Source of the DNA: Lactobacillus colini
Lineage (GTDB): Bacteria > Bacillota > Bacilli > Lactobacillales > Lactobacillaceae
DNA length: 64,000 nucleotides
Direction: 5' to 3'
Assembly: GCF_017874575.1 (NCBI RefSeq)
Contig: NZ_JAGGLU010000006.1
Coordinates: forward strand, 1-64,000
Part shown: positions 17,482-26,719 of the stretch, one piece after another
Position numbering within the stretch: the stretch's first letter is position 1
Layout: each line of letters opens with the position of its first letter
Notes under the pieces: model-generated
What the model saw: only the letters and a program-made list of their open reading frames with translations
Database searches by the model: none
Told to the model about the DNA's origin: nothing
Made by a program: the position numbers and the translations under genes

Positions 17482-17533
17482 TTAAACATAAAAAGAGATT
17501 TCCAAATTGTAGGAAATCTCTTTTTATGTTTAA
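17482..17533. terminator. Bidirectional terminator, 22-base perfect stem
   Basis: Positions 17482-17503 and 17512-17533 are perfectly complementary with an 8-base loop; A and T runs inside the stem make it work in both directions. It separates the orphan HhH-like gene from the converging ABC operon. Confidence 0.9.
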
Positions 17534-17541
17534 TCTAAATT

Positions 17542-18840
17542 TTATTGATTCCAAGCGCTTTGAAGTTTAGTCTTGCCAGCATCAATTTGTGAGTTCCAGC
17601 TGCTGCCCTTCTTTGCTTGAGCAAAGATATTTTGCATAATTGGGTTTAGTTCACTGTATGCAGCGTTACCGTTGGTTACTACTGGTACACTGTACAAGTT
17701 CTTCATAGCCTTACTCAATTGAGCTGGGACTTTAGACTTAGTTGAGTTCTTGTAAGCTGCTGAATTAATTACTGAATTAGTTACAGGAATATAACCAGTT
17801 TGGTTAGCCCAAGTTAATTGTTGCTTCTTGCCTAATAAGTACTTAATGTACATGAATGCGGCAGCTTTTTGTTCTGCAGTACCCTTGTTGAACATGTAAA
17901 TATCAGTACCTTGTTGCATATTGTATTTTGAAGGACGTGGTGCAACACCGTATTGGAACTTGTTACCTACACCCATCTTAACAAATCCTTCACCAGCACT
18001 TGTACCAACGAACATAGCTACCTTTTCGTTAGAGAAGTCACCAGAAAGGTAACCTGCTGAACCAGCAGTCTTGAAATAACCAGCCTTGATACCATCTGCG
18101 TAGTAGTTGATTACCTTCTTAGATTTAGAACTAGTGAAGTCTAAGTTCTTACTAAAGTTCACACCTTCATCTTTCATACCCAAAACGTAGTAATTTGAAA
18201 GTGAATCAAATCCAGCACCAACCACTTTACCCTTACTCTTCTTGTAAATAGTTTGAGCTGCTTGCTTTAATTCAGCCATTGTCTTAGGTACCTTAACACC
18301 GTATTTATCTAATAAGTCCTTGTTATAAGTTAACATTTCAACTGACTTATTAAATGGAATACCGTATTGTGTTCCCTTAATTTGAGCACCATCTAACAAT
18401 TCTTGTCTAATATCACTCTTAGCTGCAGAGCCCCAACCAATATCAGAATTATTAATATATGGCGTCATGTCAACCAAACGCTTAGAGTTAGCTGCATTAA
18501 TTAACCAACCTGGGTATGCTTGAGTAATAGTAGGTAAATTATTTGGTGATTGCAAGGTGGAATTAATCTTAGCTTGCAAGTCAGTATACTTACCTTGGAA
18601 TTCAAGCTTAACTGTAACTTTTGGATTCTTCTTTTCAAAGTCCTTAGTTAAACTCTTCAATGTCTTTTCCTGGGTTCCAGTCATACCATGCCAGAAAACA
18701 ACAGTTGTTTTCTTAGTGATCTTAGTTGGAATCTTAGCAGAACTGCTACTACTATTGCTGCTCTTATTTGAACAAGCTGCAGTACCTAAAAGTGCTAATG
18801 CAGCAACACTAACAGCGGCTAACTTTTTAGTGAACTTCAT
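17542..18840 (-). CDS. Carbohydrate/glycerophosphodiester ABC transporter, solute-binding lipoprotein
   Basis: 432 residues. Lipoprotein signal with Cys23 (LLGTAAC), a Ser/Asn-rich spacer, then an extracellular family 1 solute-binding domain (FWHGMTGTQEKTLKSL...FEKKNPKVTVK, later YGIPFNKSVEMLTYNKDLLDKYG). The family binds sugars or glycerol-3-phosphate outside the cell and delivers them to the permeases. It is the last gene of the operon beginning at 22948. The start ATG at 18840 follows GGGAGGA. Substrate is not resolvable by eye; the operon layout resembles Ugp. Confidence 0.9.
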   Translation of the reverse strand: MKFTKKLAAVSVAALALLGTAACSNKSSNSSSSSAKIPTKITKKTTVVFWHGMTGTQEKTLKSLTKDFEKKNPKVTVKLEFQGKYTDLQAKINSTLQSPNNLPTITQAYPGWLINAANSKRLVDMTPYINNSDIGWGSAAKSDIRQELLDGAQIKGTQYGIPFNKSVEMLTYNKDLLDKYGVKVPKTMAELKQAAQTIYKKSKGKVVGAGFDSLSNYYVLGMKDEGVNFSKNLDFTSSKSKKVINYYADGIKAGYFKTAGSAGYLSGDFSNEKVAMFVGTSAGEGFVKMGVGNKFQYGVAPRPSKYNMQQGTDIYMFNKGTAEQKAAAFMYIKYLLGKKQQLTWANQTGYIPVTNSVINSAAYKNSTKSKVPAQLSKAMKNLYSVPVVTNGNAAYSELNPIMQNIFAQAKKGSSWNSQIDAGKTKLQSAWNQ

Positions 18841-18885
18841 TGGGTCCTCCCATAAAACAAAATATAAAATACAACAATTTTAATT

Positions 18886-20181
18886 TTAACTAAGTGTGAA
18901 TACTTCTCCACGCTTAGGTAAAACCCGTTTCCCAAATGGGTTTTCTTCTAATTCTGGATGCAATGTGTGCACCGGAGCCAAAATCTTCGGCTCAAAACCC
19001 GCAATGATTTCTTTAAGTTCCTTGGCATCGGCATGCCCAGAGCAACGTAATGCCACGAACTCAATTCCTCGCTTCTCAAAGCCTTCAACAAAAGGCCGAT
19101 AAGCTGGATCGAAATCACCTAGTGGCTGCGCATTACTATGAATGTATAAGCCACCTTCTTGTAACTTATCGTAATCTCCAACTGCTTGCCAGAAGAATTG
19201 GTGATCATCAGCAAGTAAGTCGGAGTAACTTACTTCTAATTCAGATTTAAGATCATCAATCTTTGTCTCTCCTGGCAAGTAATAATATGCTACATCCTGA
19301 TCAAGAGCACCTTTTAATAGCTGTGCCCGCTTAGCATGCAAGACAACCTTCCTAGGTGAATCAGAGATAATTCTTAACATTCTCTCAACATTAGTTAAGT
19401 AAGTATTGAAAGTAATCTGGCGTTGAGGATTATCTTTTTGGTACTGGATGATTTGTTCAGTTAATTCATTCTCATTTTTGGGACCCTGGAATTCTTCTCC
19501 ATCTTTTTGCTCTGGAAACGAAACTCCAGTCCCTTCAATGATTAACATGTCACATCCCTTACCCTTAGCCATAAACTCACGCACCCAGTCTGGATGATAG
19601 CCATGCAAGCGAATATCGCCTGTATGAACGATAGTCTTATCAGGTGTATGGATGATTAATCCTGTAGCCCCATAAGCATCATGATCACTAGGAACTATTT
19701 CCAGGGTAATATCTCCAACCTGGATAGGCTCGTTGAGTTTAGCAGCGATAATTGGTCTAGTATATCCCTTCGGCTTATCTGCTGCTGGCAAAAGGAAGTC
19801 CCCATCCCTATTTAAAGCAGGTAATAAATGCGCCGTAATTGGTCCTGTGTAAAGTGGTATTTCAGGAGATAACAAATTTAGCGCCTTACTATGATCTAAA
19901 TGCACATGTGAAATATAGGCTGCACTGTGTTGCCAATGCTCATGGTCAATCTCTTTACCAGTAACTTTACTATCATAGAAGTTAGGTACATCACCAATTA
20001 ATTGATTTTTAATCAATACTTCGTATGTTTCATCTTCTAAACTTAGACCAAGTTCAGGTCGATAAACTTCGCCCAAATCAAATAACACATGTGACTTATC
20101 ATATGCCACTTCAATCATTGGACCACCTATCGTAGTCAATCCATTATAAAAAGTTACTGTCGTTTTAGGCTTTAAGGTCAT
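18886..20181 (-). CDS. Metallo-beta-lactamase-fold hydrolase in the ABC operon
   Basis: 431 residues. The metal motif HVHLDHSKAL (about 89-98), downstream Asp in HTGDIRLHG, and C-terminal CSGHAD and HTLHPE match the MBL/RNase J-like (beta-CASP-type arrangement) superfamily. Cellular RNase J is larger, so this is a paralogue. Its start overlaps the end of the second permease by 17 bases and the binding-protein gene follows, so it is an integral operon member. It may hydrolyse the imported solute (for example a phosphodiester) or act on RNA; both are inference. Confidence 0.8.
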   Translation of the reverse strand: MTLKPKTTVTFYNGLTTIGGPMIEVAYDKSHVLFDLGEVYRPELGLSLEDETYEVLIKNQLIGDVPNFYDSKVTGKEIDHEHWQHSAAYISHVHLDHSKALNLLSPEIPLYTGPITAHLLPALNRDGDFLLPAADKPKGYTRPIIAAKLNEPIQVGDITLEIVPSDHDAYGATGLIIHTPDKTIVHTGDIRLHGYHPDWVREFMAKGKGCDMLIIEGTGVSFPEQKDGEEFQGPKNENELTEQIIQYQKDNPQRQITFNTYLTNVERMLRIISDSPRKVVLHAKRAQLLKGALDQDVAYYYLPGETKIDDLKSELEVSYSDLLADDHQFFWQAVGDYDKLQEGGLYIHSNAQPLGDFDPAYRPFVEGFEKRGIEFVALRCSGHADAKELKEIIAGFEPKILAPVHTLHPELEENPFGKRVLPKRGEVFTLS

Positions 20182-20998
20182 TTCTTACTACCCCATTAAT
20201 AATCTGTTTTCTGAAGATAAAGTAAATAATCAATACTGGTAATACAGTTAAAGTAGCTGCGGCTAATTGCAATTGGGTTTGAGCACCTGCATCATTAGCA
20301 AAGGATGACAACCCATTATTCAATAGTCTCATACTATCTTCGTTAGTTACCAATAATGGCCATAAGAATGAATTCCATCCTGAAATAAAGCTAAGCAAGG
20401 CTACTGTTACTAGTCCACCCTTAGACATTGGCACTAAAATCTTCCAAACGTATTCCCAATCTGATGCGCCATCAATTTTAGAAGCTTTATAAATAGTTGG
20501 TGAAATTGCAGTAAAGTAGCTTTGAAGATAATACATGTAAAAAATTGAAGTTAAGAATGGCAAGACCAAGCCCAAGTAAGTATTAAGCAAGCCTAACTGT
20601 GCGATTGTATTATAGTTAGTAAAAATTATTGCCTCACCTGGTACCATCAACAAGGATAAGAATACTAATTGAACAAATCCCTTTCCCTTAAACTTCAAAC
20701 TAGTCATCGCAAAAGCGCCTAATACTGAAGTAAATAAAGTGACAACTGTAGTTACACTAGCTGTAATGAAGGTATTCAAAAAGTATCTAGCAAATGGAGC
20801 CTGCTGGAATACCTTTTGATAATTAGACCAGTTCCAGTTCTTAGGGATAATAGTAGGTGGGATAGTTGTCGTTTCTTGATAAGACATCAATCCGCCCAAA
20901 ATCATATAGATAAACGGAAAGACCGTTACAATAGCAAAGATGGCTATAAAGAGATAAACAAATATCATACCCCAACGGAATTTACTTTTTTGCTTCAT
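20165..20998 (-). CDS. ABC transporter permease (UgpE/MalG type)
   Basis: 277 residues, six membrane segments, with the cytoplasmic coupling motif DGASDWEYVWKILVPMSKGG (EAA loop). Works with the 21000-21863 permease as the membrane channel of a CUT1 importer. It starts two bases after the upstream permease stop, with AAGGTGAAT as ribosome binding site. Confidence 0.93.
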   Translation of the reverse strand: MKQKSKFRWGMIFVYLFIAIFAIVTVFPFIYMILGGLMSYQETTTIPPTIIPKNWNWSNYQKVFQQAPFARYFLNTFITASVTTVVTLFTSVLGAFAMTSLKFKGKGFVQLVFLSLLMVPGEAIIFTNYNTIAQLGLLNTYLGLVLPFLTSIFYMYYLQSYFTAISPTIYKASKIDGASDWEYVWKILVPMSKGGLVTVALLSFISGWNSFLWPLLVTNEDSMRLLNNGLSSFANDAGAQTQLQLAAATLTVLPVLIIYFIFRKQIINGVVRNDLKA

Positions 20999-20999
20999 C

Positions 21000-21863
21000 T
21001 TAGCTATTCACCTTCTTCATGAGTTTTCTTTGTAAGTAAGTTACAAATAAGATAAACAAGAATAATACTACTGTAGCTGCCATTGCTACTCCAGGTGTTC
21101 CTACTATTTGGAACTTATTATAGATATAGAACACAGCAGTCATAGCGGAGTTACCAATTCCAGCTTGTCCATTAAACAAGGCATAGACCTGAGTATAAAT
21201 CTTGAATGCCCCAATGATATTAACAGTTAACAAAAAGGCAATTGTTGGAACAAGTTGAGGTAAGGTAATTCTCCAGAACTTTTCTTTATCACTGGCGCCA
21301 TACATATTAGCTAAAACGTAGTAATTAGGGTCAATATTTCTTAAAGCTCCCATTAAGATAACAATATTAAAAGCCAACGACGACCAAATACCAAAGATAA
21401 TCAATGATACTAAGCTTAAACTAGGATTATCTAACCAGTCTGGCTGTGGTAAGTGAACCGCCTTTAATAAGAAATTTAGTAAACCATATTCGCCATTAAA
21501 GATGTATCTAAATACGATTCCAATTGCAATTGTACTTGTTACATAAGGCATGAAAAACATCGTTTCAAAAAAAGCTGTATGCTTGATCTTGGAAAAAATA
21601 AACCAAGCTAAAGCGATTGAAATTACTAAAGCAACTGGAACAGCAACGAAAGCATAAATCGCAGTATTCTTTAATGCACGCCAAAACTCTGGATCAACAA
21701 AAATATATTTGTAATTCTGTAAGCCATTAAAGTGCATGTCAATTAAAGGACCACCCTGAAAGCTCATCAAAAAAGCCCTAATAATTGGCCAAATACTGAA
21801 TAAAGTGATTAAAACTAGAGATGGAGCTAGAAAGAGCCAAGCTTTTTTCTGGTTTTCTTTCAT
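21000..21863 (-). CDS. ABC transporter permease (UgpA/MalF type)
   Basis: 287 residues, six membrane segments; N-terminal AWLFLAPSLVLITLFSIWP and an EAA loop at MYGASDKEKFWRITLPQLVP are typical. The start overlaps the ATPase stop (TAATG), so it is translationally coupled to it. Confidence 0.93.
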   Translation of the reverse strand: MKENQKKAWLFLAPSLVLITLFSIWPIIRAFLMSFQGGPLIDMHFNGLQNYKYIFVDPEFWRALKNTAIYAFVAVPVALVISIALAWFIFSKIKHTAFFETMFFMPYVTSTIAIGIVFRYIFNGEYGLLNFLLKAVHLPQPDWLDNPSLSLVSLIIFGIWSSLAFNIVILMGALRNIDPNYYVLANMYGASDKEKFWRITLPQLVPTIAFLLTVNIIGAFKIYTQVYALFNGQAGIGNSAMTAVFYIYNKFQIVGTPGVAMAATVVLFLFILFVTYLQRKLMKKVNS

Positions 21864-22948
21864 TAGTAAACACGCTCCCCATTATCTTTAAACAGAAATG
21901 CCCGATTTAAGTTCATATTGAGGCTAATCTTATCTCCAGAATTTACATCTTGTTCTAAGTCAATTAAAGCACGCTCTTGTAAATTATCATGCGTAAACTT
22001 AACTACACGCTCGCGTCCAATCAACTCAACATCGTCTACTACACAGTTCAATAATCCATCTTCATCAAGTGATAAGTTCTCTGGACGAATAGCTAAAGTA
22101 TATTCGCCATCTTCTAAAGATTCTGGTAGGCGACTTGGCGTAAGTTCACTAACCGAGAAGCTAAAGCCAGCACCAATAATATTGTTATCTTCAACACGAA
22201 CTTTAAAGTTATCAATCACAGGATTACCAATAAAGTTAGCAACAAATTGATTATTAGGATTCAAGTAAAGTTCTTGCCCTGAATCATCTTGCTGGATAAC
22301 ACCTTCATGGAACAAAATAATCTTATCCCCAATTGACAAAGCTTCTTCTTGATCGTGAGTAACAAATAAGGTAGTAATTCCGACTTCTTTGACTAAGGAG
22401 CGGATTTCTTCACGAATCTTTAAGCGCAAACGTGCATCAAGGTTACTTAAAGGTTCATCCATCAATAAAATCTGTGGCTCTTGAACCAAAGCACGGGCAA
22501 TTGCAACACGTTGCTGCTGACCACCTGATAATTTACCTGGCTTTTGATCAGCTAAGTCTTCAATATGAGTAAGTTCCATAAAGTGCTCGGCAATCTTTTG
22601 TGCTTCAGCCTTAGACTTTTTATTTTTACCGACTGTCATTGGGAACATAACATTTTGTAAAACAGTCATATGAGGATACAAAGCATAATTTTGGAAGACA
22701 TAACCAATATTACGATCCTTCGGCTCAACATCTAACATTGACTTGCCGTTAACAATGATATCGCCGCCAGTGGGATTTAATAAACCAGCGATCATATTTA
22801 AAGTCGTTGTCTTACCGCAACCACTTGGTCCTAGCAAGCAGACTAAGTCACCCTTCTTAACGGAAAAACTAACAGATTTAATGGCTTGATAGCCATTTTC
22901 GTATGTTTTTTCTAATTGTTTTACTTCAATAAAATTATCGTTGCTCAT
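21863..22948 (-). CDS. ugpC: ABC transporter ATP-binding protein (UgpC/MsmK type)
   Basis: 361 residues. Walker A GPSGCGKTT (about 38-46), signature LSGGQQQRVAIARAL, Walker B ILLMDEPLSNLD and switch H in VTHDQEEAL, followed by a C-terminal TOBE/OB regulatory domain (about 240-361). This kind of ATPase powers CUT1 importers and is sometimes shared between several. First gene of the five-gene operon. Confidence 0.95.
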   Translation of the reverse strand: MSNDNFIEVKQLEKTYENGYQAIKSVSFSVKKGDLVCLLGPSGCGKTTTLNMIAGLLNPTGGDIIVNGKSMLDVEPKDRNIGYVFQNYALYPHMTVLQNVMFPMTVGKNKKSKAEAQKIAEHFMELTHIEDLADQKPGKLSGGQQQRVAIARALVQEPQILLMDEPLSNLDARLRLKIREEIRSLVKEVGITTLFVTHDQEEALSIGDKIILFHEGVIQQDDSGQELYLNPNNQFVANFIGNPVIDNFKVRVEDNNIIGAGFSFSVSELTPSRLPESLEDGEYTLAIRPENLSLDEDGLLNCVVDDVELIGRERVVKFTHDNLQERALIDLEQDVNSGDKISLNMNLNRAFLFKDNGERVY

Positions 22949-22997
22949 TTAACTCTCACTACTATATATAGAATTTATTTATGTTTATTCACCACAA

Positions 22998-23026
22998 ATT
23001 GTATTATAAATCTGGCTCAAGCACAA
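22998..23026 (-). promoter_or_regulatory. Candidate promoter of the ABC operon
   Basis: Minus-strand -35 TTGTGC (23021-23026), 17-base spacer, -10 TACAAT (22998-23003). The remaining bases of the 22949-23273 gap are AT-rich and I see nothing else in them. Confidence 0.4.
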
Positions 23027-23273
23027 ACCTTTTTTATAAGAAAAAATTCGGACTTCATCAATTCTATACAAATAAGTTGATAATTTTTTCACTAAAATTA
23101 ATCAAAAGCTGAACTTTATAATATAAAATTGATATATAAATCGTTCTCTGCTGTATAGAATAAATTACAATCATTGAATTGTCAACATACTATATATTGA
23201 TGCAAATAATAAAGACGAACAATACTACTATTTTCAAAAAAATAAAAATACACAAATAATTTTTGTCTCATAA

Positions 23274-23306
23274 AAAAGCCTTCAAAAAAATTGAAGACTT
23301 TTAAAC
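23274..23306 (-). terminator. Terminator of the nuclease gene
   Basis: Minus strand: AAAGTCTTCAA and TTGAAGGCTTT (one G-U) with a T loop, followed by TTTTT. Confidence 0.8.
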
Positions 23307-23308
23307 CT

Positions 23309-24142
23309 TTATTCATTAACGTACATATTACGATCTATTCTTGCCCTACCATTTGCATAATTAAAGGTGTAATTTGGCTGTACATTAAAAATATAGACAT
23401 TAAAATCTAAATTACCAGCAAGAGAAATTGCCTGCAAATTAATTCCCCGCGCCATTAATTCATTTCCTCTAAAGATTGGCGTTGCTTGATATATCACCTT
23501 ATAGCCTTGACGCAGGGCTTTACGGACTTTAGATTCAAAAATTGTTTGAATTTTTTGATTCGTAAAAGCACTCTGAGTAAATAAGTTCTTAGGATTATTC
23601 TGGTCACCTGACTTATTCGCTGGATTATAATTTCCATCTTGGTCAATACCTGCCGACACAGAATATGCAATTAAGTGGCCACGGTTATAAATCTGAACAC
23701 CATTGCGCCTATTTGAATGCCAACCAGTTGGATCAACATATTGACGCACACGCAAGCTCTGGTCAGCAACGTTACGCCTTTCTAAAAAGGCTGTGTTAGA
23801 TGACGAAGTCCGATTTAAATTATCTAAATTAGAATAAATAACCTTATTAACTTTCCAGGCATTTTTGATTAATGTAGAGTGGTTATTATTGACATATACA
23901 TAAGCTTGCCCACCACTCTTAAAGTTTAGATTGGCTAATTTTTGATAGTCTGTTTTGGACAACCCACCGTAGGGAGTATTAGCGGTACCAGCATTTTGGG
24001 TAGTATCAGGATTATTATTTGTGTCATTGGCATGATTAGGTTTACCCCACTGATAAACAGCAAAAATAACCATAATAAAAAATATAATCCAACTTATTAT
24101 TTGTTGATTGCGTTTATTTTTCCTTTTTCTTCTTTTCGCCAT
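23309..24142 (-). CDS. EndA-like DNA/RNA non-specific endonuclease, membrane-anchored
   Basis: 277 residues from ATG 24142, which follows AAGTGAG; the GTG at 24154 is part of that site, so I reject it. A very basic N-terminus (AKRRKRKNKR) precedes one membrane anchor (about 14-33), an Asn/Thr-rich linker, and the nuclease_NS domain with the active-site YNRGHLIAYS (DRGH-type, Asn for Asp) and the metal-ligand region NNPKNLFTQSAFTNQ. EndA-type enzymes degrade extracellular DNA during uptake or scavenging. Single gene. Confidence 0.87.
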   Translation of the reverse strand: MAKRRKRKNKRNQQIISWIIFFIMVIFAVYQWGKPNHANDTNNNPDTTQNAGTANTPYGGLSKTDYQKLANLNFKSGGQAYVYVNNNHSTLIKNAWKVNKVIYSNLDNLNRTSSSNTAFLERRNVADQSLRVRQYVDPTGWHSNRRNGVQIYNRGHLIAYSVSAGIDQDGNYNPANKSGDQNNPKNLFTQSAFTNQKIQTIFESKVRKALRQGYKVIYQATPIFRGNELMARGINLQAISLAGNLDFNVYIFNVQPNYTFNYANGRARIDRNMYVNE

Positions 24143-24185
24143 AAAATATCTCACTTAACTTCAAACTAAATTATACTAATTCTAA

Positions 24186-24390
24186 GTTAACTACCAGCTA
24201 CTAAGGTAGCTGGCTTGCAGACTTCAAGCTTCAGCTCATCACCTTAGCTCTACTAGCTGCAACTTATCCAGATAAGGCACTACCTCAAGCCGTTGACGAA
24301 AGCAAGCTTTCGTGACTGACTCTTGGTCTTACACGCCAATTACCAGGACTTTCGACGTGAGTTACCAAACACCGATAGATTCTTTATTGT
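24186..24390 (-). ncRNA. Candidate omega RNA of the IS605-type tnpB
   Basis: About 200 noncoding bases lie between the tnpB stop (24391) and the element end, more GC-rich than the surroundings and with several inverted repeats (for example CGAAAGCTTGCTTTCG). TnpB proteins are known to use an RNA from this position, with the guide provided by the flank. Presence here is inferred from position and structure only. Confidence 0.5.
24194..24213 (-). repeat. IS605-type right-end hairpin
   Basis: CCAGCTAC and GTAGCTGG form a perfect 8-base stem with a TAAG loop just inside the tnpB-side end; such hairpins are recognised by the HUH transposase. Confidence 0.7.
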
Positions 24391-24528
24391 CTATCTACAA
24401 AAGACATATTCGTTATTAGCTACTTTTAATGATTGATGTCCTTTAGCTAGAATATTCTTAGCGGCATTGTAGTCTCTAACGTGATGTTTTCCGCAATTAG
24501 GACAATCCCACTCACGCTGGTCTAGCGT
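24391..24528 (-). pseudogene. Detached C-terminal part of the IS605-type TnpB
   Basis: Translates as [30 protein letters not shown]-like sequence to a TAG at 24391-24393. It holds the second CxxC of the zinc finger and the third RuvC aspartate (RDYNAAKN), both absent from the truncated tnpB at 26813-28006. It is the other half of the same gene. Confidence 0.88.
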
Positions 24529-24544
24529 TCTAAAAAATATATTC

Positions 24545-24803
24545 AAACATATCTAGTGCTTACACATTAGTAATTTATATGTTTTATTTTTCTCACTGCC
24601 GTCTACGCAATCATTCCAGCCATATCCCCTCAGAGATATAGTCACATTGGATCACCACGCCTAAATGACCGATCATTCCACTGACCTTTTTACATCATCT
24701 AGGTTGCTAATCTTTTTAGATTAGTCTGACAACTCCTAGCTCAAATTACTCTGAGCACAGACGGAACTCGCCTGCAATACGTTGAATTAATAAAGCTTAT
24801 AAA
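24545..24803 (-). ncRNA. Candidate omega RNA of the IS607-type tnpB
   Basis: About 260 noncoding bases follow the tnpB stop. They contain hairpins such as CTAATC-taaaaa-GATTAG (about 24710-24727) and are GC-richer than neighbours. Position matches the RNA used by IS607 TnpB proteins. Inferred from position and structure. Confidence 0.45.
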
Positions 24804-26108
24804 TTATGCAAATGCGTAAACTCTATCATTTGTTTTCTTTTGTTTTAGAATGCTTTTCATCATTGACTTACTATAGCGCATTAATACAGGAGCTACTTTT
24901 TCATCTCGATCCGCTTTATATCCACAACCATAACAAATAAATTCATTATGTGCCGTTTTATGCTTTTTATTACCGCTTAAACTAATTTTTTCATCGCCGG
25001 TTTTAATCAATCCGCATTTAGGACACATCTGTGTAGATGGAAATAGCTTATCTGCAATAATCAGCCTTCTACCATACTCTTGACACTTATATTCAAGCGT
25101 TCGTCTGAAATATCCAGCCATTGCTCGATGCATTCCTTTAGAGGCTACATGGCTCATAAGCATCTTTTTAACATTTAGATCTTCAATTGTAATTGCATCA
25201 TGATATTTAACTAAATAAGTAGTATATTTCTGCATCAAGTCGTGTTGAATATTAGTAACTTTTCGGTGATCTCTACGCAGGTGTTCTTGAATTATTTGAT
25301 AATTTTTTGATTGTCTTGCCTTTTTCGTACCATTGACTATCCTTTTTTTGGCAAGCATTCTTTGATAGTGCTTAATTCTTTTGTACAGAAATTCCAGTCT
25401 TTTAGGTAAAACAGTTAAGCGATAGCCTGTTGAAACATACTCTCTTGTATTAACATCAACGGCATCGTTTTGTCCTGTCTTCATTAAATGAAGCAAGGTT
25501 TTTTCTTGAGCAATAGCTACATAGTAATTGTCATCTTTCTTAATAACAGTTATTGTTTTAAGTTTTTGATCAGGTAGTTTTTCGGCCATTCTGATATCAC
25601 CATAGGCTTCTTTTTCATTAGCACCACTGGTTAAATGAAGTTTGCCTTGTTTAATGCTTGCCTGATCATCTTTGTAAGAACCAGTTAGTGAAGTTAAATT
25701 CTTGTATTTTGGCTTTTTTGCTTCAGGTCGTTTCTTATCAAAAAAAGCTTTATAGCTTTGACCCAGATCTTGCATGGTCAACCCTATCAAGTGCGCTGGA
25801 AAAAGATAATCTGAATTATTCTTTTCAGCTACAATCTCATTTCTAATACTACGCCAATTAGGAGAAGGATTAAGATGATGGTCAATTTGTTTAACCTTGA
25901 TTTTGCCATGTTTGTCTTTTTTAGGAATGAATTCTGTATATAAAATTTTGTCTAGCAAAGAATGAGCCTGGTATTTCATCTCCCAGTAGGAGATACCTTT
26001 ATTCCAAACAATATCTCGCATCTTGATATAGCGATTAATACGTCTCTTATTTTGATTATTTGGATAGATTTTGATTAGATGAGTTAGAGTTATTGTGTTC
26101 TTGCCCAC
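24804..26108 (-). CDS. tnpB: TnpB RNA-guided nuclease of the IS607-type element
   Basis: 434 residues. RuvC-like catalytic residues appear intact: Asp218 in AVDVNTREY, Glu309 in TIEDLNVKKM, and Asp400/402 in ADRDEKVAP. The zinc finger has CPKC (362-365) and CYGC (392-395). The usual NAA after the last Asp is replaced (EKVAP), so activity is likely but not certain. TnpB is not needed for transposition; it cuts DNA with an RNA guide and helps element retention. The start lies 53 bases inside the end of tnpA, typical coupling. Confidence 0.88.
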   Translation of the reverse strand: MGKNTITLTHLIKIYPNNQNKRRINRYIKMRDIVWNKGISYWEMKYQAHSLLDKILYTEFIPKKDKHGKIKVKQIDHHLNPSPNWRSIRNEIVAEKNNSDYLFPAHLIGLTMQDLGQSYKAFFDKKRPEAKKPKYKNLTSLTGSYKDDQASIKQGKLHLTSGANEKEAYGDIRMAEKLPDQKLKTITVIKKDDNYYVAIAQEKTLLHLMKTGQNDAVDVNTREYVSTGYRLTVLPKRLEFLYKRIKHYQRMLAKKRIVNGTKKARQSKNYQIIQEHLRRDHRKVTNIQHDLMQKYTTYLVKYHDAITIEDLNVKKMLMSHVASKGMHRAMAGYFRRTLEYKCQEYGRRLIIADKLFPSTQMCPKCGLIKTGDEKISLSGNKKHKTAHNEFICYGCGYKADRDEKVAPVLMRYSKSMMKSILKQKKTNDRVYAFA

Positions 26109-26712
26109 GCTTTTGTTCTTCCTTTAATTCTTTTTTTATCTTACTTTGATATTTACGAATTCCATAAGAGCGGCTACTGAATACATGTAAGATAGTAATT
26201 AAATCATCAGTGATTTCTTGCTCAGGTGAAGTTTCTGGATTGTTTAAAACAATAATTTCAGCGTTATGTTCACTACAATATTGCTTAAACCAATCAAAGC
26301 CAAATCTTATAAAGCGATCTTTATAAGTAACGAATATTCGATTCACTTTTCTTGCTTCTACATCTTTCAATAACTTGTTCCATTTGGGACGTTTATAGTT
26401 CAACCCAGAACCAATATCAGTAATTTCTTCATTAAGAATAAATCCCTTAGCATTAGCGTAATTTCTAATGTATTCAAGTTGATGCTTTAATTCTGCTTTT
26501 TGACTATAAGATGATACTCTAGCATACGCCACATTTATTTCTTTTGTTTTAGACTTAATACCTAAAAATTCATTTAATTGATCTTCAGTATAGTATCTAC
26601 GATTAGTTGTTGTTCGGTGCGCAACTAACTTTTTTTCACGATCAAGTCTTTGTAAAGTAGTAACTGATCGATTTATCTTTTTAGCAGCGTCTTTAGGCTT
26701 ATAAATTTTCAA
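26056..26712 (-). CDS. tnpA: IS607-type serine recombinase (transposase)
   Basis: 218 residues. An N-terminal MerR-like helix-turn-helix (PKDAAKKINRSVTTLQRLDRE, about 5-25) is followed by a serine-recombinase catalytic domain beginning INVAYARVSSYSQKAEL (catalytic Ser in the VSS segment, about 67-68) and containing the Arg-rich YKDRFIRFGFDWF. This order (DNA-binding domain first) is the IS607 hallmark. It catalyses element movement. Full-length. Confidence 0.92.
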   Translation of the reverse strand: MKIYKPKDAAKKINRSVTTLQRLDREKKLVAHRTTTNRRYYTEDQLNEFLGIKSKTKEINVAYARVSSYSQKAELKHQLEYIRNYANAKGFILNEEITDIGSGLNYKRPKWNKLLKDVEARKVNRIFVTYKDRFIRFGFDWFKQYCSEHNAEIIVLNNPETSPEQEITDDLITILHVFSSRSYGIRKYQSKIKKELKEEQKRGQEHNNSNSSNQNLSK

Positions 26713-26719
26713 AAAAACA

